Part shown: positions 1 to 12,564 of the stretch, piece after piece
How positions within the stretch are numbered: position 1 is the first letter of the stretch
Layout: every line of letters starts with the position of its first letter
Assembly (NCBI RefSeq): GCF_002234675.1
Contig: NC_019870.2
Span: 3,182,985 to 3,246,984 of the forward strand
DNA length: 64,000 bases
Source: Oryzias latipes
Lineage: Eukaryota > Chordata > Actinopteri > Beloniformes > Adrianichthyidae
Reading direction: 5' to 3'
Made by a program: the position numbers and the translations under genes
The notes under the pieces: model-generated
What the model was told of the DNA's origin: nothing
The model's input: only the letters and a program-made list of their open reading frames with translations
The model's database searches: none

Positions 1-822
1 GCTCATTCAGGTGATTCTCCGCTAAAAGGAAGCCGTTTGTGAGCAGATTCTGTTATTAATCTGTCAGTTTGTTTCCTGCTGCCGTTTGAGGCGAGAAGAG
101 CTGTGAAACGGGAGCTGAAACAAACAAAAACGCTGCAGCAAAAGACAAGATGAGCAGCAAACAAAAACAAAAATCACATCTAATTTCAAAGATATTGATT
201 TTTGAAAAAAACACTTTGATTTAAATTAGTTGATACATTGAATTTTGCTTAAAAGAATTTAAAGGAATAAAGTGAATTTGATGGATACTTTTATGTTCTG
301 GTAAGATTTTCCTTAATTTTCTTTTGACTTAATGCACAAAATAAAAAAGTTGAATAAATATGTTAAAAACAACCTCCAGTCTTACGTTGTTATAATTACT
401 GTGACATAGACACAAAAGATTTCTTTTTAAAAGCATCAAGGTAGCAATGCAACATCATGAAGTCATGACTCTCCGCATGTTTTCCTATTAGGCTTCTCAC
501 TTTCTTATTTACATGTTTGCTAAAAATATGTTTTCCATGTTATTTCACAGCCCCCCCCTGCAGACACAGAATGTTTAGTGTTGTCCCTACATGAAGTTGT
601 TTGATGTAATTTTTTTCCCCTTCTCTTTCCTGAAACAGTTTTTGTTTGTTCTGCGGAAGAAGTCTAGCTTTATGAATTATTTGCATTGTATTATATTTTT
701 TATTATATTTGTATCCTTTAGTAAATTTGATATATAGAAAAGAAATGTTGGTGAATTCATAATAACCACCTTTAAAAATTATTCTTATAGCTCATTTTTG
801 CAATCTGCACAGTGGGTGATGG

Positions 823-1367
823 CAGGGCCGGTTATAGGAATATGCAAAGAAAGGGGGGGCCACTGCCCTCCCAAATCCTACAACTGACCCCCCCCCCCAT
901 TCCAAAGTTTGATTATTTTTTTAAATGATCAGAGTTCTCTCCGTCTCCTATTTAAAGGAGCTGCTGGTTGGTAGATGCATACATAAGGTGGGCGTGGCCA
1001 GTTGCTTCACTTGCTTGTTGTGAACGCTATAAGACAAAAATGGGAATGGGAGGCAGATGTAAAAAGAAAAATAAAGTAAGCACACAAGAAAACGTATAGA
1101 TGAAGCCTGAACAGGGCACTGGGCCGTGTTTATTCCTGTCCCAAGCCTGGTAAATGCAGAGGGTAGTGTCAGGAAGGGCATCCAACATAAAACTTAGAGG
1201 AAAAATAGAGTAAAAGAGAAGATAGATATACAGAGAGATGAACTTATATGATGATAGCAGGAATTTTAAGCATTTTGGGAGCGACATAATACCCCGAACT
1301 CTCAGCAAACCCAGACTTGCCCCCACCAAATTTCTACCTGTGCCCCATTTAGGGATATCCGGCCCTA
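823..1367. mobile_element. hAT-like non-autonomous element with an RTE 3' fragment inside
   Basis: The left end reads CAGGGCCGGTTATAGG and the right end, on the other strand, AGGGCCGGATATCCC. They form a short imperfect terminal inverted repeat of the CAGGGCCGG type common in fish hAT elements. No clear 8-bp target duplication is visible, so the borders are uncertain. Within it, 1110-1190 resembles the end of RTE-type LINEs (CCCAAGCCTGG, GGAAGGGCATCC). Confidence 0.4.
1110..1190 (+). repeat. RTE-type LINE end fragment
   Basis: The string CCAAGCCTGGTAAATGCAGA followed by GGAAGGGCATCC matches a widespread teleost repeat tail associated with RTE LINEs. Related stretches occur at 11795-12045 (+) and 23745-23880 (-) in this window. 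Confidence 0.5.
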
Positions 1368-1929
1368 AATATAGGGCGGTTTTATGAAGTGTTTCCCCAT
1401 GCGTCAATACTATACTCACGGTAGGGCAGTACAACCACACTATATAATATATACAACATATTATACCTAAGACTTCTTTCCAGTTTAATTCATGGTCAAT
1501 TGCAATACCACCTACTTTTCCCAATGGTGTGTCCTTAATTTCACCATTTATTTTACTTTGTCTTGATTTATTGATCTTTTTTTTATCATACCTTAGTTTC
1601 TGTTTTGATAGATCACACGTTGTTTGAGTTTGTTGTGAACTCCGGCGCCGCACACGCTCAGCGGTCTCTTTATTTGGTGAACCACAACAGTGAAATGCAA
1701 TGTAGTGCAACCAGCCTGCCCAGAGCTTCAGGAAAATAAAGACGGTGTTGCATCAGGTTCAGTGCGCACGTCTTCATTTTTATGAAAGAGAGCGCTGATT
1801 TATGAAGTCAGAACTTGGTAAAAGTTTCCTGCAGAGCTGAAGTGTGCAGGGAGAATTAGTAGGATTTTTGATCGTTTACACCAAGCTTCCTGTAAACTTG
1901 ACATCATTCAATCAAAAATAAACAAAAGT

Positions 1930-2210
1930 GTCGTCATTTGAAAATACCGCCATCGTGTCAATCGATAAACTGGATCCCGACTGGACAGAGCCTGCAGCTG
2001 TGGAGCAGTCACCTCGGAGAGGCGGGAGGCTGGAAGCTGCTCCAGACGTGACAAAGAGGCGAAGCCGGAGTCTCATTTCAGAATTTCTCATCCACATCCG
2101 GAAGTTTCAGGCGGAAGGGGGGGGGGCGTCCGTGGAGGCGCACGCACACACGGCTGCCAGCTGATCGGGGGGGGGGGTGATGAATGCAGTGTGGAGCAGG
2201 CGTGAGAAGT
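1930..2210. other. GC-rich, CpG-containing block in the lhx5 intron
   Basis: This stretch is clearly richer in G+C and CpG than its flanks. It has G runs of about 10 bases at 2117-2127 and 2166-2177. Overlapping ORFs on both strands reflect composition; none resembles a known protein. It could be an intronic regulatory element or an old insertion. Confidence 0.3.
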
Positions 2211-3169
2211 GAGCTGGAGAGGTGTGGAGTTGTTTATACACTCAAATGAGGCTGTTGCTGAGTGCTTGGCTGGAAATTGGACATGATCAATTTCAGCAGT
2301 TATCCAGGAGGGGAGGAGCTTCTGCTTAGGAATCTTTTCTGTTTTGTTTTTAGATTTTATTGAGCCCAAATGGTTGGATCCAAAGTTGATTCTCTTGGGC
2401 TTCAAAATTTTTGAGACTACTGCTATGGAAATTCCCTCACCACTCCCTCTAACCCCATGAAGACTGTATAGGACTGTCCAGTGCCCTGGAATTACTTTGT
2501 ATGTAATTCGGACACATGCTCACTGCGGTTTGTCTTTATTTTTGAACGGCAAATCACCTATTTGCCAAAGTGAAAATCTAATAATTATGAATCCCCTGTT
2601 CTTATGTTCTGATTATGTAATGTAAATACATTTTTTTTGGGAAAAATTGTTCAAACGTTGGTTGTGGTCTATGTTTGCCAGTTTAGTGAGTATTGATGTA
2701 CGCAGGTTTTTCACATGTGAACAAGGGTGCAGAATTTTGCAGTAGTAGATTCTGAAACTTTGGGGGAAAAAATGGCGGAATCCCTTTATAGATGGAGTTC
2801 GGACACATTCTAAATGTAAATGACATTTCTTTAATTATCAATTTCCTCTTTTTTTGCCGAACCTCGAATTTACAAAGTTGAAATTTTTATCTCTTAAAAG
2901 TTTAAACAAATGATCTGAAAAATATATTTCTAAGGATTTTTTTCTGTATTTTCTTGCAGCTAATTTGCGATGTGTTCTTTTTTATTTCTTTCAAATCATT
3001 AAGTCATCAGCGAACATCAGGGCCTCTGTGCAAAAGTAAAACAATCTTGCTATTTGCATCTTGAAATGACTGAATGTTAGAAATTTGAGAGGGGCTTGAG
3101 ACGGAGCCCTGAGGAACTCCAGTGTAAGAGTAGTCCCAACCGCTCTTACAGGTGAAAACGGGCCGTCTG

Positions 3170-3560
3170 CTGGCGAAAAATGGGCAAACCTGTACGGGCC
3201 ATGCAGGTGTTAGAATTTAGGATAATTGGATAATCAGAGTTGAGTTTGTGTGTGGACATCCTATGGGCACTATCACGTGCACACCCCGTGCGTGCAGCCT
3301 TTGCTTGGGGTCAGTAAGGAGCCAGTGGTCGTGCCTAACTAAAGACTAGAGTGCGCTATGGGGGCGCTATGGGGGCGCCATGCGACGGTGTCACCCGTAG
3401 TGCATCCAACTTACGTTGGCCTTACAAATGCTTCATGATATATTTACCACACGAACAACAATGGTACGTTCCATGACATTTCATGACATTCTTTGAAGTG
3501 GTCGTACAAGCTTCCACAGGCCCGGAAAAAACCCAAAATCCACAGCCCCAGTACGGGTCT
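3170..3560 (+). repeat. dispersed repeat shared with 59440-59640 and 31460-31530
   Basis: The segment around 3245-3290 (TGTGTGGACATCCTATGGGC, then GTGCACACCCCGTGCGTGCA) is similar to 59527-59580 (TGTGTGGACATCCTGTGGGC, then GTACACACTTTGTACGTGCA). The segment around 3455-3500 (AACAATGGTACGTTCC, then CATGACATTCTTTGA) matches 31490-31525. It is an interspersed repeat of unknown class, located just upstream of the last lhx5 exon. Confidence 0.45.
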
Positions 3561-3667
3561 ACCCCCCCGCATGAATGCAGTTGACTCAGAAATAGGACCG
3601 TTACACTTTCATCCTCAAGGTTTGGGCTTTGAAGACAGACGCTAACCCTGTTTTACTCCCTCCACAG

Positions 3668-4017
3668 AATACCAAGGTGACTACTATGGACCTGGGATCA
3701 ACTACGACTTCTTCCCCCATGGCCCCCCGTCCTCACAGGCGCAGTCCCCGGCGGAGTCTCCCTACATTTTGGGCTCTGGGCCTGGAGCCATGGAGGGATC
3801 GGGACACCACCCGTCAGACGACCAAAGGTTCACGGACATGATCTCTCATGCAGAAACTCCCAGCCCCGACCCAAGCTTACCCAGTTCCCTTCAGCCGGTG
3901 CCGGGGGAAGCGTACGGAGGTGGGCCCAGCCCCCCCTTTTCCCTGGCCAGCAATTCTAGCTACAGCGCTCCAATGTCCCATCAGGGCCAAGAGATGGGAG
4001 AAGCAGCGGCGTGGTAA
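3668..4017 (+). CDS. lhx5: LIM-homeobox transcription factor lhx5, last coding exon (C-terminal 115 residues)
   Basis: This is the C-terminal end of a LIM-homeodomain transcription factor of the Lhx1/Lhx5 group, nuclear regulators of forebrain and spinal interneuron fate. A pyrimidine-rich acceptor ends in CAG at 3667. The first codon is split (two bases, AA, on this side, fitting Glu) and the frame then reads YQGDYYGPG, NYDFF, HGPPSSQAQSP, RFTDMISH, TPSPDPSLP, GGPSPPF and ends EAAAW-stop at 4015-4017. The order of these proline/serine-rich blocks and the terminal EAAxW is typical of Lhx1/5. RFTDMISH and the GGPSPPF spacing fit my memory of Lhx5 better than Lhx1 (RFTDILAH). No LIM or homeodomain exon is visible upstream, so more than 3.6 kb of intron precedes it. 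Starts at internal Met codons are artefacts. The group assignment is near certain; the choice of lhx5 over lhx1 is likely. Confidence 0.9.
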
Positions 4018-5090
4018 ACGGACCAAACACAAAGACAGTCCAGGGCTGAGCAGGCCCGGTTCATTCAGGGGACAGCATTGTTAGCAGGGGAGGGAGGGGC
4101 GCTCAAATTTCTACAGATCGTTTTTTTTTTTGTTGTGTTTTTTTTTCATAAACTGATGGAGTCAAAAATGACACCGCCCTCCTGGATTACCAGACTTGAA
4201 ATGTCTAAAAAAAATAAAGTCAACAGTGCTTCTCTGCTTCTCCTTGATGTAACGAAGGTTCCTTCTTAACGCTCTAGAAACACATTAGCACCAAAACGCC
4301 AAAGGGGGTCTTAATTTTCTCACCACATCTTCAAAAACGAGGCTTCAAAGCAACATTTCCAAGTTCATCTGTCGCACGGTTTCATCTCACTGAAAACATT
4401 GTTTCATGTGGAGCGAATCAAAGGCTGCTGCTTCCTCACACTCAAAACGTTCCTCACGCACAGAGGCGTGTGCTTGATCAGAGCTTGAAAGAAGGATGTC
4501 TTTACCATCATTCAGCACACGAACAGCTCTGCAGACGCACACATCCAGGCGGCCCTGGTAGCTCTGCTCCGCTCACTGCTCCACCTGACCTTCCTATTGT
4601 TACTGTCCCTTTAAAAAAAAACACGTTTTAATGGAAATGATTTTCAAAAGAACATTGCACCCATAATTGGGAACGTCCTTCAACAGCTGAGGTCTCCTTC
4701 CTCTAAAGGCAGGAAACAAAAGAGGGGGCAGACAACATCTGTGACATCAACGCTGAAACGTGGCGCTCGCTGCCATCTAGTGGTCAAGCCTGTGCGAGCA
4801 GTTCATGGTCACGTTTGACGTTCAGCCTTCGGTTCATCAAACTCATGAAGCACATGGAAAACCTGTGAGATGTTTTTGTGTTTCCTTTGGACGCCGTGTA
4901 CGGTCGACAAAGAATGTGTCTTATATGGGACGTACCCCAGATATTCTTGGATACAGTTGTGTGAATGTGTGGATGATTGTGTGTGTGTGTGTGTGCAGAG
5001 GTGTGAATGTGGGGGGTTCTTGGGGTGGGAAATGGGAAGGCTGTATCACTTTGATGTAAATAGCACTGGTAATAAAACCTCTTACAACTA
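4018..5090 (+). other. lhx5: lhx5 3' untranslated region
   Basis: Non-coding sequence follows the lhx5 stop codon to a canonical AATAAA at 5071-5076 with a T/GT-rich stretch just after 5100. A proximal AATAAA lies at 4213-4218, so two transcript ends are possible. A (GT)n tract lies at about 4977-4997. Short ORFs in this stretch have no recognisable content. Confidence 0.65.
5071..5076 (+). terminator. lhx5: polyadenylation signal of lhx5 (distal)
   Basis: AATAAA followed 20-40 bases later by TTTTGTTTCTGTCTTTTTCT, a good downstream T/GT-rich element. It is about 1.05 kb after the stop codon. The weaker-context alternative is at 4213-4218. Confidence 0.6.
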
Positions 5091-7850
5091 GAAAATCATC
5101 TTTTGTTTCTGTCTTTTTCTCCACTTTTTATTTTGTTCACTCTGCAAACATCACTAAACTTAAAGTCATTTCTACAATTGTTGTTGTAATGAAAATGATC
5201 TGAATTTTTCAATCCAAATCTAATCCCAAAATGTCTGGGGTTTTTAGTAAATCAACAGTTTTGCCTTTATTTGAGGGGGCAGACAAATGCCACTTTAGTC
5301 ATTTTTGAAGAATTATAGATTAATTTTATGTTTTAAGTCACAAATTCTTGAAATTTCCACATAATCTTCCTCATTTACCTGCAGAGAGCTGATATGTGTT
5401 GTATTTATGCCGTATTTTCTCCAAACTTCTCATTAGTGGAATTGGAAAAAAATATACCTCAGAAACAAAAACACAATAAATAACTGAACTGTCCAAAAGA
5501 AAACTGGAAATCAGAGGATCAGCTGCTGTGTGGATCACCTTAAAACAGAAGTGGAAATAAAATAACAAGCAAGTTAGGGGGAAAAGTACAATTAGCAGAC
5601 AGAAAAAACGGATTTGGTGAAACAGCTGTAACTCTCATGAAGTATAATATTCATAAACCTTTGTTACTTAATTGAAGGTCGCCAAGGTTGATTTTTAGAC
5701 AAATACGAGACAAGGAATAAAAAATGTAGTAAATCCAAACTTCTCTTTATTCTAGGCATGTTATGGCAGCAGATTATTTATGAACCACAGTGGCTCCAAA
5801 CTCAGGAGTTTACCATTTAGATTGAAGGTGATGTTAGAGTTTGAGTGTGTTGTTTTATTTTGAAAGTCTAGGAGACTTTCGTAATCTCTCTTTCTCATTG
5901 ATTGACTTCCTGTTTGCCCAATTTTGTTGATTCTGGTGATTCTGCTGCCTAAATTACAGATTTCTGACATGACCACAGTTTTTACTAAGACCAGCCCGCT
6001 TCATGGCTGCTTACGCTGCGCTGGAGTTTGGGCTTCGTTACCACTACACAATATCTTCTATAAAGATAGACATTAAACCAAAAAGAGTTGCATTAGGAGA
6101 GGATTAATACACAAAATAAACTCATGATAAAAATGTAGCATTTTGCAAGGACATTTGGAACCTAATAATGTTATTTTTTAAGTGGATACAAAGAGAAACC
6201 GGAGCAAACATCAAATAAAAGAAGGAAAAATGATCCAGATATGTTTAATTCATACATCATAATAACAGTCAAACGTTTTAAAACCCATTTTTTATGGTTA
6301 CATAACTTAGCAACAAAATATTGACATAGAAAAACTGTATGATCTCTTGTGAGTGTTCTGTAAAAACAATTGACAATTTTGTAAACTTTTTTTATAAAAA
6401 ATAATCAAAACTTTTAGTTGGACGAGCTAGTTAAAATTACAAAGTGGATGTAAAATGTATAGTTAATTTAAAAATGGGATAAATATTGAGAGAATTTCTC
6501 TTGACAGAAATAAATAAAAAAATGTAGATATTAAACAATTCTTTAAAAATTGAAAAAAAAATCAACTGAAAATGATAAGAAAACTGCAAATAACAATAAA
6601 ACCTTTAAAAATACACCAAATTTGGGTAAAAACCTTTCTAAAAATTGACTCTAAAACTATTAATAATGTCATTCTAACAAAAGAACTATTTAACATTTCT
6701 ACAGAATGACGCTGAAACAGAAAGCAACAAGCTGCTGCAGAGGAACCAAATCAAATATTTACAGCTGCAGGACCTGAGCTGCAGCCAAACAGCACAATTT
6801 TTAAGCCTAAAGCCAACAATTCATTCAGCACAGATGTTTTTTTTCCTGGTCGATTGTTGCCAAGCCTCAGCCGCGCTTGCTGTGAAATCTGAAGTGAGTT
6901 TGAAATCTCCCCAATGTGGAGAAAAAGAAGTCATTTCAAAACGTGTCCCAAAAGAGCAAAGTGGAGCACAGACACATTTCAGATGAAAGATCAGCAATTA
7001 TCTTGGATGTATCTAGAAAAAAATGGGGCTTAAGAAAGCCTGAAGCCAGAAGAAGAAAGCCAAACACAGACCAGAGAGGAGACTGGTTAGGGACGTGTCT
7101 CTTTTCTTCTCACATGATTTGATCCTTATCGCCATGCATGGTCCACGAATCGACTCATAAAAGATTCAACCAACTTTGTGGCGATACGATACAGTCCAGT
7201 TCTTTTACCTGAATGGATACAATCTAGATATTTATTATTTATTTGACATCCCTAACTATAAATGAAAATTACTTTTACCAGAGAAAACCTTTTTTTTCTT
7301 ACTAGACAGAATTTCTAGGTGCAGCCAGGAGCCAGAGGGTGTCTGGTTTGGGGGCTACAGGATTTTGTCACTGCTTGTTAAGATTTGTCTATTCTGCCTT
7401 TTTGTCTTCTATTTTCTTTATTTTTGCTCCTGAACATTGATTTGGAGGATTGTTCCAGGTAGGATCAACTCCATAGCTGCAGGGGGCAGTATAAGGAAAA
7501 TGTGAATCCTAATCTACCAGGTAGGTAGATGGGAAGAGGTATTTGACTAGGTGACAGTGTGCAGGTGGCGGTTTTGTCTGGCAGTCATGGTGAGCTGAAC
7601 CACAAACATTTCAATGCTTGGATGACTTCGGTGACGCCATTGGTACGTTTATTTCAATTTCATTTATATTCTGACATTTGTGGGAACATTATTCAACAAG
7701 CGAAATAGTTAAACGGCACAATATTTGCAAAAGTTTAAAATAACAGTACATTTCTGACAAACATTTCTGATATCTGTTTAATTATGTTCTGTTTTATTTA
7801 AATGTTATCAAGCTCTCATCCATTCTTTGTTGAAAATAAAAATAAGTTAA
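5091..7850. other. AT-rich intergenic sequence, nothing identified
   Basis: I see no exon-like block, splice pair or recognisable repeat. Homopolymer A/T runs are frequent and all ORFs are short and AT-biased. Confidence 0.5.
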
Positions 7851-7854
7851 AATG

Positions 7855-8440
7855 AGTGGAGTTGTCCAGCATCCTCAGTTGTCTCCTGAGCCATTCAAGT
7901 TGGGCAGCATTGGAAATGAAAAGATATAACTCAACACTGCTCTTTGCAGATGATGTTGTCCCGTTGGCTTAATCGAGCCGGGACCCCGGGCGGGCATTGG
8001 GGCAGTTTGTGGCCAAGTGTGAAGCGGCTAAGGCCATGGTTCTTGACCGGAGAAAGTTAGTTTGTCCTCTCTGGGTGGAGTGCTCCTGCCCCAGGTGGAG
8101 GATACCTTGTGGCCTTGTGCACGACTGAGGAAAGATCGGAGCGTGAGATCGACAGGTGGATTGGAGCGGCGTCCGCCATTATGCGGTCGCTGTACTGGAC
8201 AAGCTCTCAATTTACCTGTTTATCTTTGTTCCAATACTCAACTATGGTCATGAGCTCTGCATCATGACCGAAAGACCGAGGTCTCGAATACAAGAGGCTG
8301 AAATTAGCTTCCTCTGTAGGGTGGCTGGATCCTCCCTTAGAGATAGGGGGAGGAGCTTGGTCGACCGGAGAGAGCTTGTAGTGAAACTGCTGCTCCCCTA
8401 CATCCAGAGGAGCCAGTTGATATGGCTCAGGCAACTAGTC
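7855..8440 (+). pseudogene. degenerate RT fragment of an RTE/Rex3-like LINE
   Basis: Broken by frameshifts, this stretch still reads pieces of a fish non-LTR reverse transcriptase C-terminal half. It shows LFADDVV-like sequence near 7940 (the catalytic FADD region), AKAMVLDR near 8030, LLPQVED near 8085, then YGHELCIMTER and RSRIQEAEISFLCRVAG at about 8240-8330 and SLRDRGRS. These match the conserved YGHELWVMTERTRSRIQAAE block of the Rex3/RTE type as I remember it. The endonuclease and 5' half are missing and at least two frame changes are present, so it is a dead, 5'-truncated copy. Clade assignment is moderate; the RT identity is firm. Confidence 0.75.
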
Positions 8441-10925
8441 TTTAGTGCACACAAGACACTTCCCTTACTGTGGTTCAACTTCAACCAATTGTCATTGACT
8501 CAACTTGGTAGATGCAGGCTTGTGATTGGACATCTTTTTGTTTGCGTCACAAGTAGATCAAAAAAAGGTAAAGACAATAGAGACACAGCAGCAAGAGAAA
8601 ATGACAAAGCTTATCGGACATCAAATATTTCCTTCCTGATCAATGTTGTACCAATTATGAACCGATGCTCCTGTTACTCTCAGTAATAAATCAGTTCTCT
8701 GACATCTGTGTCTTTAACATCCTAGAAATTATTCATTTAGTTGCTCTTAATGCTGCTGGTCGCTCGCATTTTGATTGGCAGATTATAATACTAATATATA
8801 ATACTAATAATAATATAATATTTTTTTTATACATTTAGTTTTATTTCTCCTCATGTTTGACTAAGAAATCAAAGGTTTGGTTTGCTTAGTCCATAAAATG
8901 AAAGCAGATTAAAAAGTAGAAAGGAGGGTTAGCAGCCTGGATTATAACTCATCCACTCATCTTTATTCCATCACTCAGATACGGTCAGAAGCTCCGAATA
9001 ATGAACTACAGTGATGGAAAAGGTGTTTTCAGTGTCTTTAACATGTTTTTGTGACATTTTTCTGATGATGGAGGATGTATTTAAGGTAAATTAAGCTCAA
9101 AATAGTCTTGCAGAATATTTCTTTATTCAAATCATGAAGCAGGTGCAGATGAAAACACGCTGTTTGAAAAAGATCATATTTATGACGTTTTGGCTAAAAA
9201 CGGCATAATCATAGTTAAAAGACCACCAGGAAATGCTTTGAAAATAGAATGATGATCGGAGTGGGTTTTTAAAGATCAAAAAGGCCTCGTAGGAAGTTAT
9301 CCTAAAGGATTTTTCTTTTCTGAAACAGCTTCTGCACACACTGAGACGTACGTATTACAACAGAGCAGAAATCCAGGCTGAGGCAGTGAGACAACATCCC
9401 CTGCATGTTCTGGAAACATCTAAGAAACCTCTGGATGGGATGGAGATGCTGCAAGAGCAGCTGAGGTCTGCTAACCTCCGTTAGAAAGAACTAAGGCCAC
9501 GCCCACAACAGGTAATCCATACAGAATCTTGCTTGAGCACAGGTGTCAATTTATAATAACCCCCCTTCCCCCCAGTAGGTGGCACTCTTCATTCATTTAC
9601 CCTCCACCAATCAATGGAACCACTGGAGTTTCTGAATTAAAACAAGACGAGCTGTTTGTAGTTTGTTTCTGTTGTGATATATATGAATATCGAAACAGTT
9701 TTGAGTGCTCGTCATGAAACCTATTTCCTGTTGACGATGATGGTATATTATACGCGTCTGTGCGTGGGGAAAAAGCCATTCATTGAAACCAAAACAGCCA
9801 TTCTTCGGTGGTATGTTGTTAGCCTGATGGGCCTTTTCTTAAATGTCACTAGAACAGGCAGACTCCGTTCTGCTGCCCGTCTGCTAATTGACGGTTCACG
9901 AGTTCAAGTTCATTCATTGAAACCAATTTGAATTAGAAACTCTTATAAATGTACTCTTCTATGGAGTCATTTATTTATTGAGGTAAATTCAACTCTAAAC
10001 TAGGGTCAGGAGTTCTGTACAACAACCTGAAATGATGAGTTTCTTATTAAAAGAAAAAGAAAAGTTTTTTTATTCTGGAATAACCACATGTAGATCCACA
10101 AGTTCATCTTGTTTGGGCTTCTGATCATGGCATTTGTTACTGAGACGTTCCGCTCTTCTGTTGCCAATTCAAGCACAAAGTGTCATAAATGCAATACCAC
10201 AAAAGACCACTAGAGGCAGGTTGGGAAAGGGAACAATTTTTCATTGACTTTATGTAAAAAAAAAAGTCAAATTTTACACTCAAAATAATCATATTTACCT
10301 GTTAACAGCCTTGATTGGTTGACAGGTTGATTGGCATGTGGAGGAACCTGACAAAGCTTCAAACTTTGCTATTTCCTGCCACATAAAGCTAAAATGTAAA
10401 CTTAGATGGGGGTTGAAATAAATGTGTTTGAAAATAAAATAAAAAGAAGTTGCAATGTAAAACCTGACATTTAAATATCTAACTAAAACATGATAAAAGA
10501 AAAACTCTAAAGTGTAATTTTTGACAAAAAACAGTGTTAACCAAAATGTGAACTGAAACAAAGGGAAAAGAAAACTAAAAAGTACCCTACAACATAAGCT
10601 TAAATGTAAAATAAGATGTAAACTAAAACAGGGTTAAATAAATTAAAAAATATATGTATTAGCTAAATTGTCAACTATTGCAATTAACGTGAGGGAAAAA
10701 AAGGCAACTATGATGGAAGCTGCATTGCAAACTAAAATAGGGGGAATGGAACTTTAAAAAGACAGCAAAAAATACACAACATCAAATTCCATCAGTGATG
10801 TAAATTAAACCTACAGTAAAACATGAGGCAAAATTAAAAGGCAAATAAAAGGCAAACTATGGCACAAACTACAATGTGAAGTATGAACTAAAATGGAATG
10901 GGAGGGGGTTAAAATATACTTTGAA
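8441..10925. other. intergenic sequence with few recognisable features
   Basis: Apart from the dispersed repeat at 9030-9190 and an (ATA)-rich tract near 8780-8825, nothing is identifiable. Short ORFs at 9529-9931 lack family resemblance. Confidence 0.4.
9030..9190 (+). repeat. dispersed repeat family A, copy 1
   Basis: Contains the signature TTTAACATGTTTTTGTGACATTTTTCTGATGATGGAGGA, here given in parts: TTTAACATGTTTTTGTG then CTGATGATGGAGGATG, followed by AAACACGCTGTTTGAAAAAG. Other copies are at 10930-11415, 17355-17470 and 25145-25300. Confidence 0.55.
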
Positions 10926-10929
10926 GTGG

Positions 10930-11415
10930 CTGAAGATTCACTCCAATGAAAATATTGCTTTTAATATGTTCTTGTAGCATTTTCTGATGGTTAATAACAT
11001 GTAGATAGAAAATTAATCTAAAATTACATTTTTAAATACTTCATTATTTTGAATTGTTGACGAACAAAAATTCTGTTTGAAAAAGCTTGTAGGTGTGACG
11101 TAGGACCTACAAAGGCAAGCCACAAGCTTCCTGCTCTGCTCCATTCTTATGCATCCGCTTGCAATCTACAAGTAAATCCATGTAAGTCTTTGTTTTCCTC
11201 ATCTGAGCTGGAATCTGGATCTAAACTCAACAACTGACAATGCTCGCCATTTCTGCTGCACCAGTAATGTCAGTTTGGGGGTGTGGGGAGCTGTAAGCCA
11301 GCGGGAGAGAATATAAACAGATGCATGAGGCGGACTCATTCCGCGCCAACGGTCCCGCCCACAACTCAGAGGTGAAATTCTAATGAACTCCAGCCGCTCT
11401 GCAGAAACCATAGCT
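10930..11415 (+). repeat. dispersed repeat family A, copy 2 (longest)
   Basis: Starts CACTCCAATGAAAATATTGC, then TATGTTCTTGTAGCATTTTC. It continues through TCTGTTTGAAAAAGCTTGTAGG to a GC-richer part (GAGCTGGAATCTGGATC, then ATTCCGCGCCAACGG) that ends about 11410. It is the longest of the four copies and shows how far the repeat extends. There is no coding content and the class is unknown. Confidence 0.5.
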
Positions 11416-11794
11416 TAGAAAATGACACAATTATTATTTAAACATGTAAACTATGACATCAACTAAAAAGAAAACAAAAACATGAGCTAAAAGAAACAAA
11501 CGAGTCCGATCAAGCTACGGCGTAAACCCAGAATGTAAACGGAAAAAAACAGGCTGTTGGTTAGTGGCGTCTGATTTACAAGTTGTTAATCTCATATTTG
11601 AATGACTGTCTTTTAGTTTAGCTATTTTAAATTGCTTTTTCAAATAGTATCACAATACCTTCAAATCCCAGCTCCTTTATGGATTTTTATGATTTCCTCA
11701 CGCACGGCCCCACAGAAATTCACAATGGATCATGATTTGATTTAATAAATGTTATGTTGTTTTTTTTGGGTTTTTTTATTAACTTTTTTTAATT

Positions 11795-12045
11795 AATGTA
11801 GTGATGAGGGGGGCCGACCCCAAACCTGGAATAATGCAGAGGATTGACTTGGGAAGGGCATCCGACATAAAGTCTCTGCCAAACCAAATATGCAAATCGA
11901 TTATCCATAACCGCAATCGCCGTTGGTGCTGTTCATCGACGATGGTGGAAATTGGACTCCTGTTAGTGGTAGAAGTAGAAGAGGAGAGGATGCAGAAGAC
12001 GGGGTGACTGAAGGCAAAAGCCGAAAGGAAAAGAAGAAGAATTGC
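11795..12045 (+). repeat. RTE-associated repeat fragment with (AAG)-rich end
   Basis: Reads GGGCCGACCCCAAACCTGG, GGGAAGGGCATCCGACATAA, CGTTGGTGCTGTTC and ends GAAAAGAAGAAGAA. This is a common teleost non-LTR-associated sequence. The ORFs here are shadows. Confidence 0.5.
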
Positions 12046-12564
12046 TCTTTTAATTGTCATTGTGGTCTTTGATATGTTTTTGCATTGCGTCATCTGTTGA
12101 TGTGATTTGGACTTCATGGCCACCGTACAGATGGGTCACCGAGACCCAAACCTTTTTTCCTGCCATGTTTCTCATTCCTCGAGAATCAATCGAAATGATT
12201 TGCTAAATAAGAAATTGTCACTGGGGCGAAACAATGTCATTTCCGAGCTCAAGTCCCCAATAACCAATATCTTTCAGATACCAAACCTGCAGTGGACTCT
12301 GGTTATCTGGACATCACAACTTTGGACAGCCTTCAGCTCCCTCAGCCCCCCTTTCTGTGGGGCCAGGTGGGCAGACGTGGCCCAAGTCTGCAGTAATTTT
12401 ACCCCTGACTGGTTTTAAGGTAAAGGGTAATGTGAGAGGAGACAGCCACACATCACCTACATATGTGTGTGTTTGTGTGCATTTCTGCACACTCGCACAG
12501 CCACGGCAGACGAGGATGTGTTCCTCAGCATCTACCAGTCCATTACCAAGCGGCTCTATACATC

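Larger units (their letters stand above)
1..3667 (+). other. lhx5: last intron of lhx5 (5' end outside the window)
   Basis: Everything from the left edge to the acceptor at 3667 should be intron of the lhx5 transcript. I searched for homeodomain or linker coding sequence (KERRMKQ-like, RRMRPLGG-like) and saw none. The intron carries a hAT-like fragment and an RTE 3' fragment (823-1367), a GC-rich stretch at about 1940-2210 with two long G runs, and a dispersed repeat at about 3170-3560. The ORFs across 1027-2405 have no recognisable family. The stretches 1-820, 1370-1930 and 2210-3060 hold nothing I can name. Confidence 0.75.

Noticed and set aside
1027..1710. 227-codon minus-strand ORF as a gene
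   Set aside because: It spans a hAT-like right end and an RTE fragment, has no recognisable domain, and lies in the lhx5 intron.
1928..2164. Upstream lhx5 exon
   Set aside because: The translation does not resemble any LIM, linker or homeodomain part, and no matching donor is seen.
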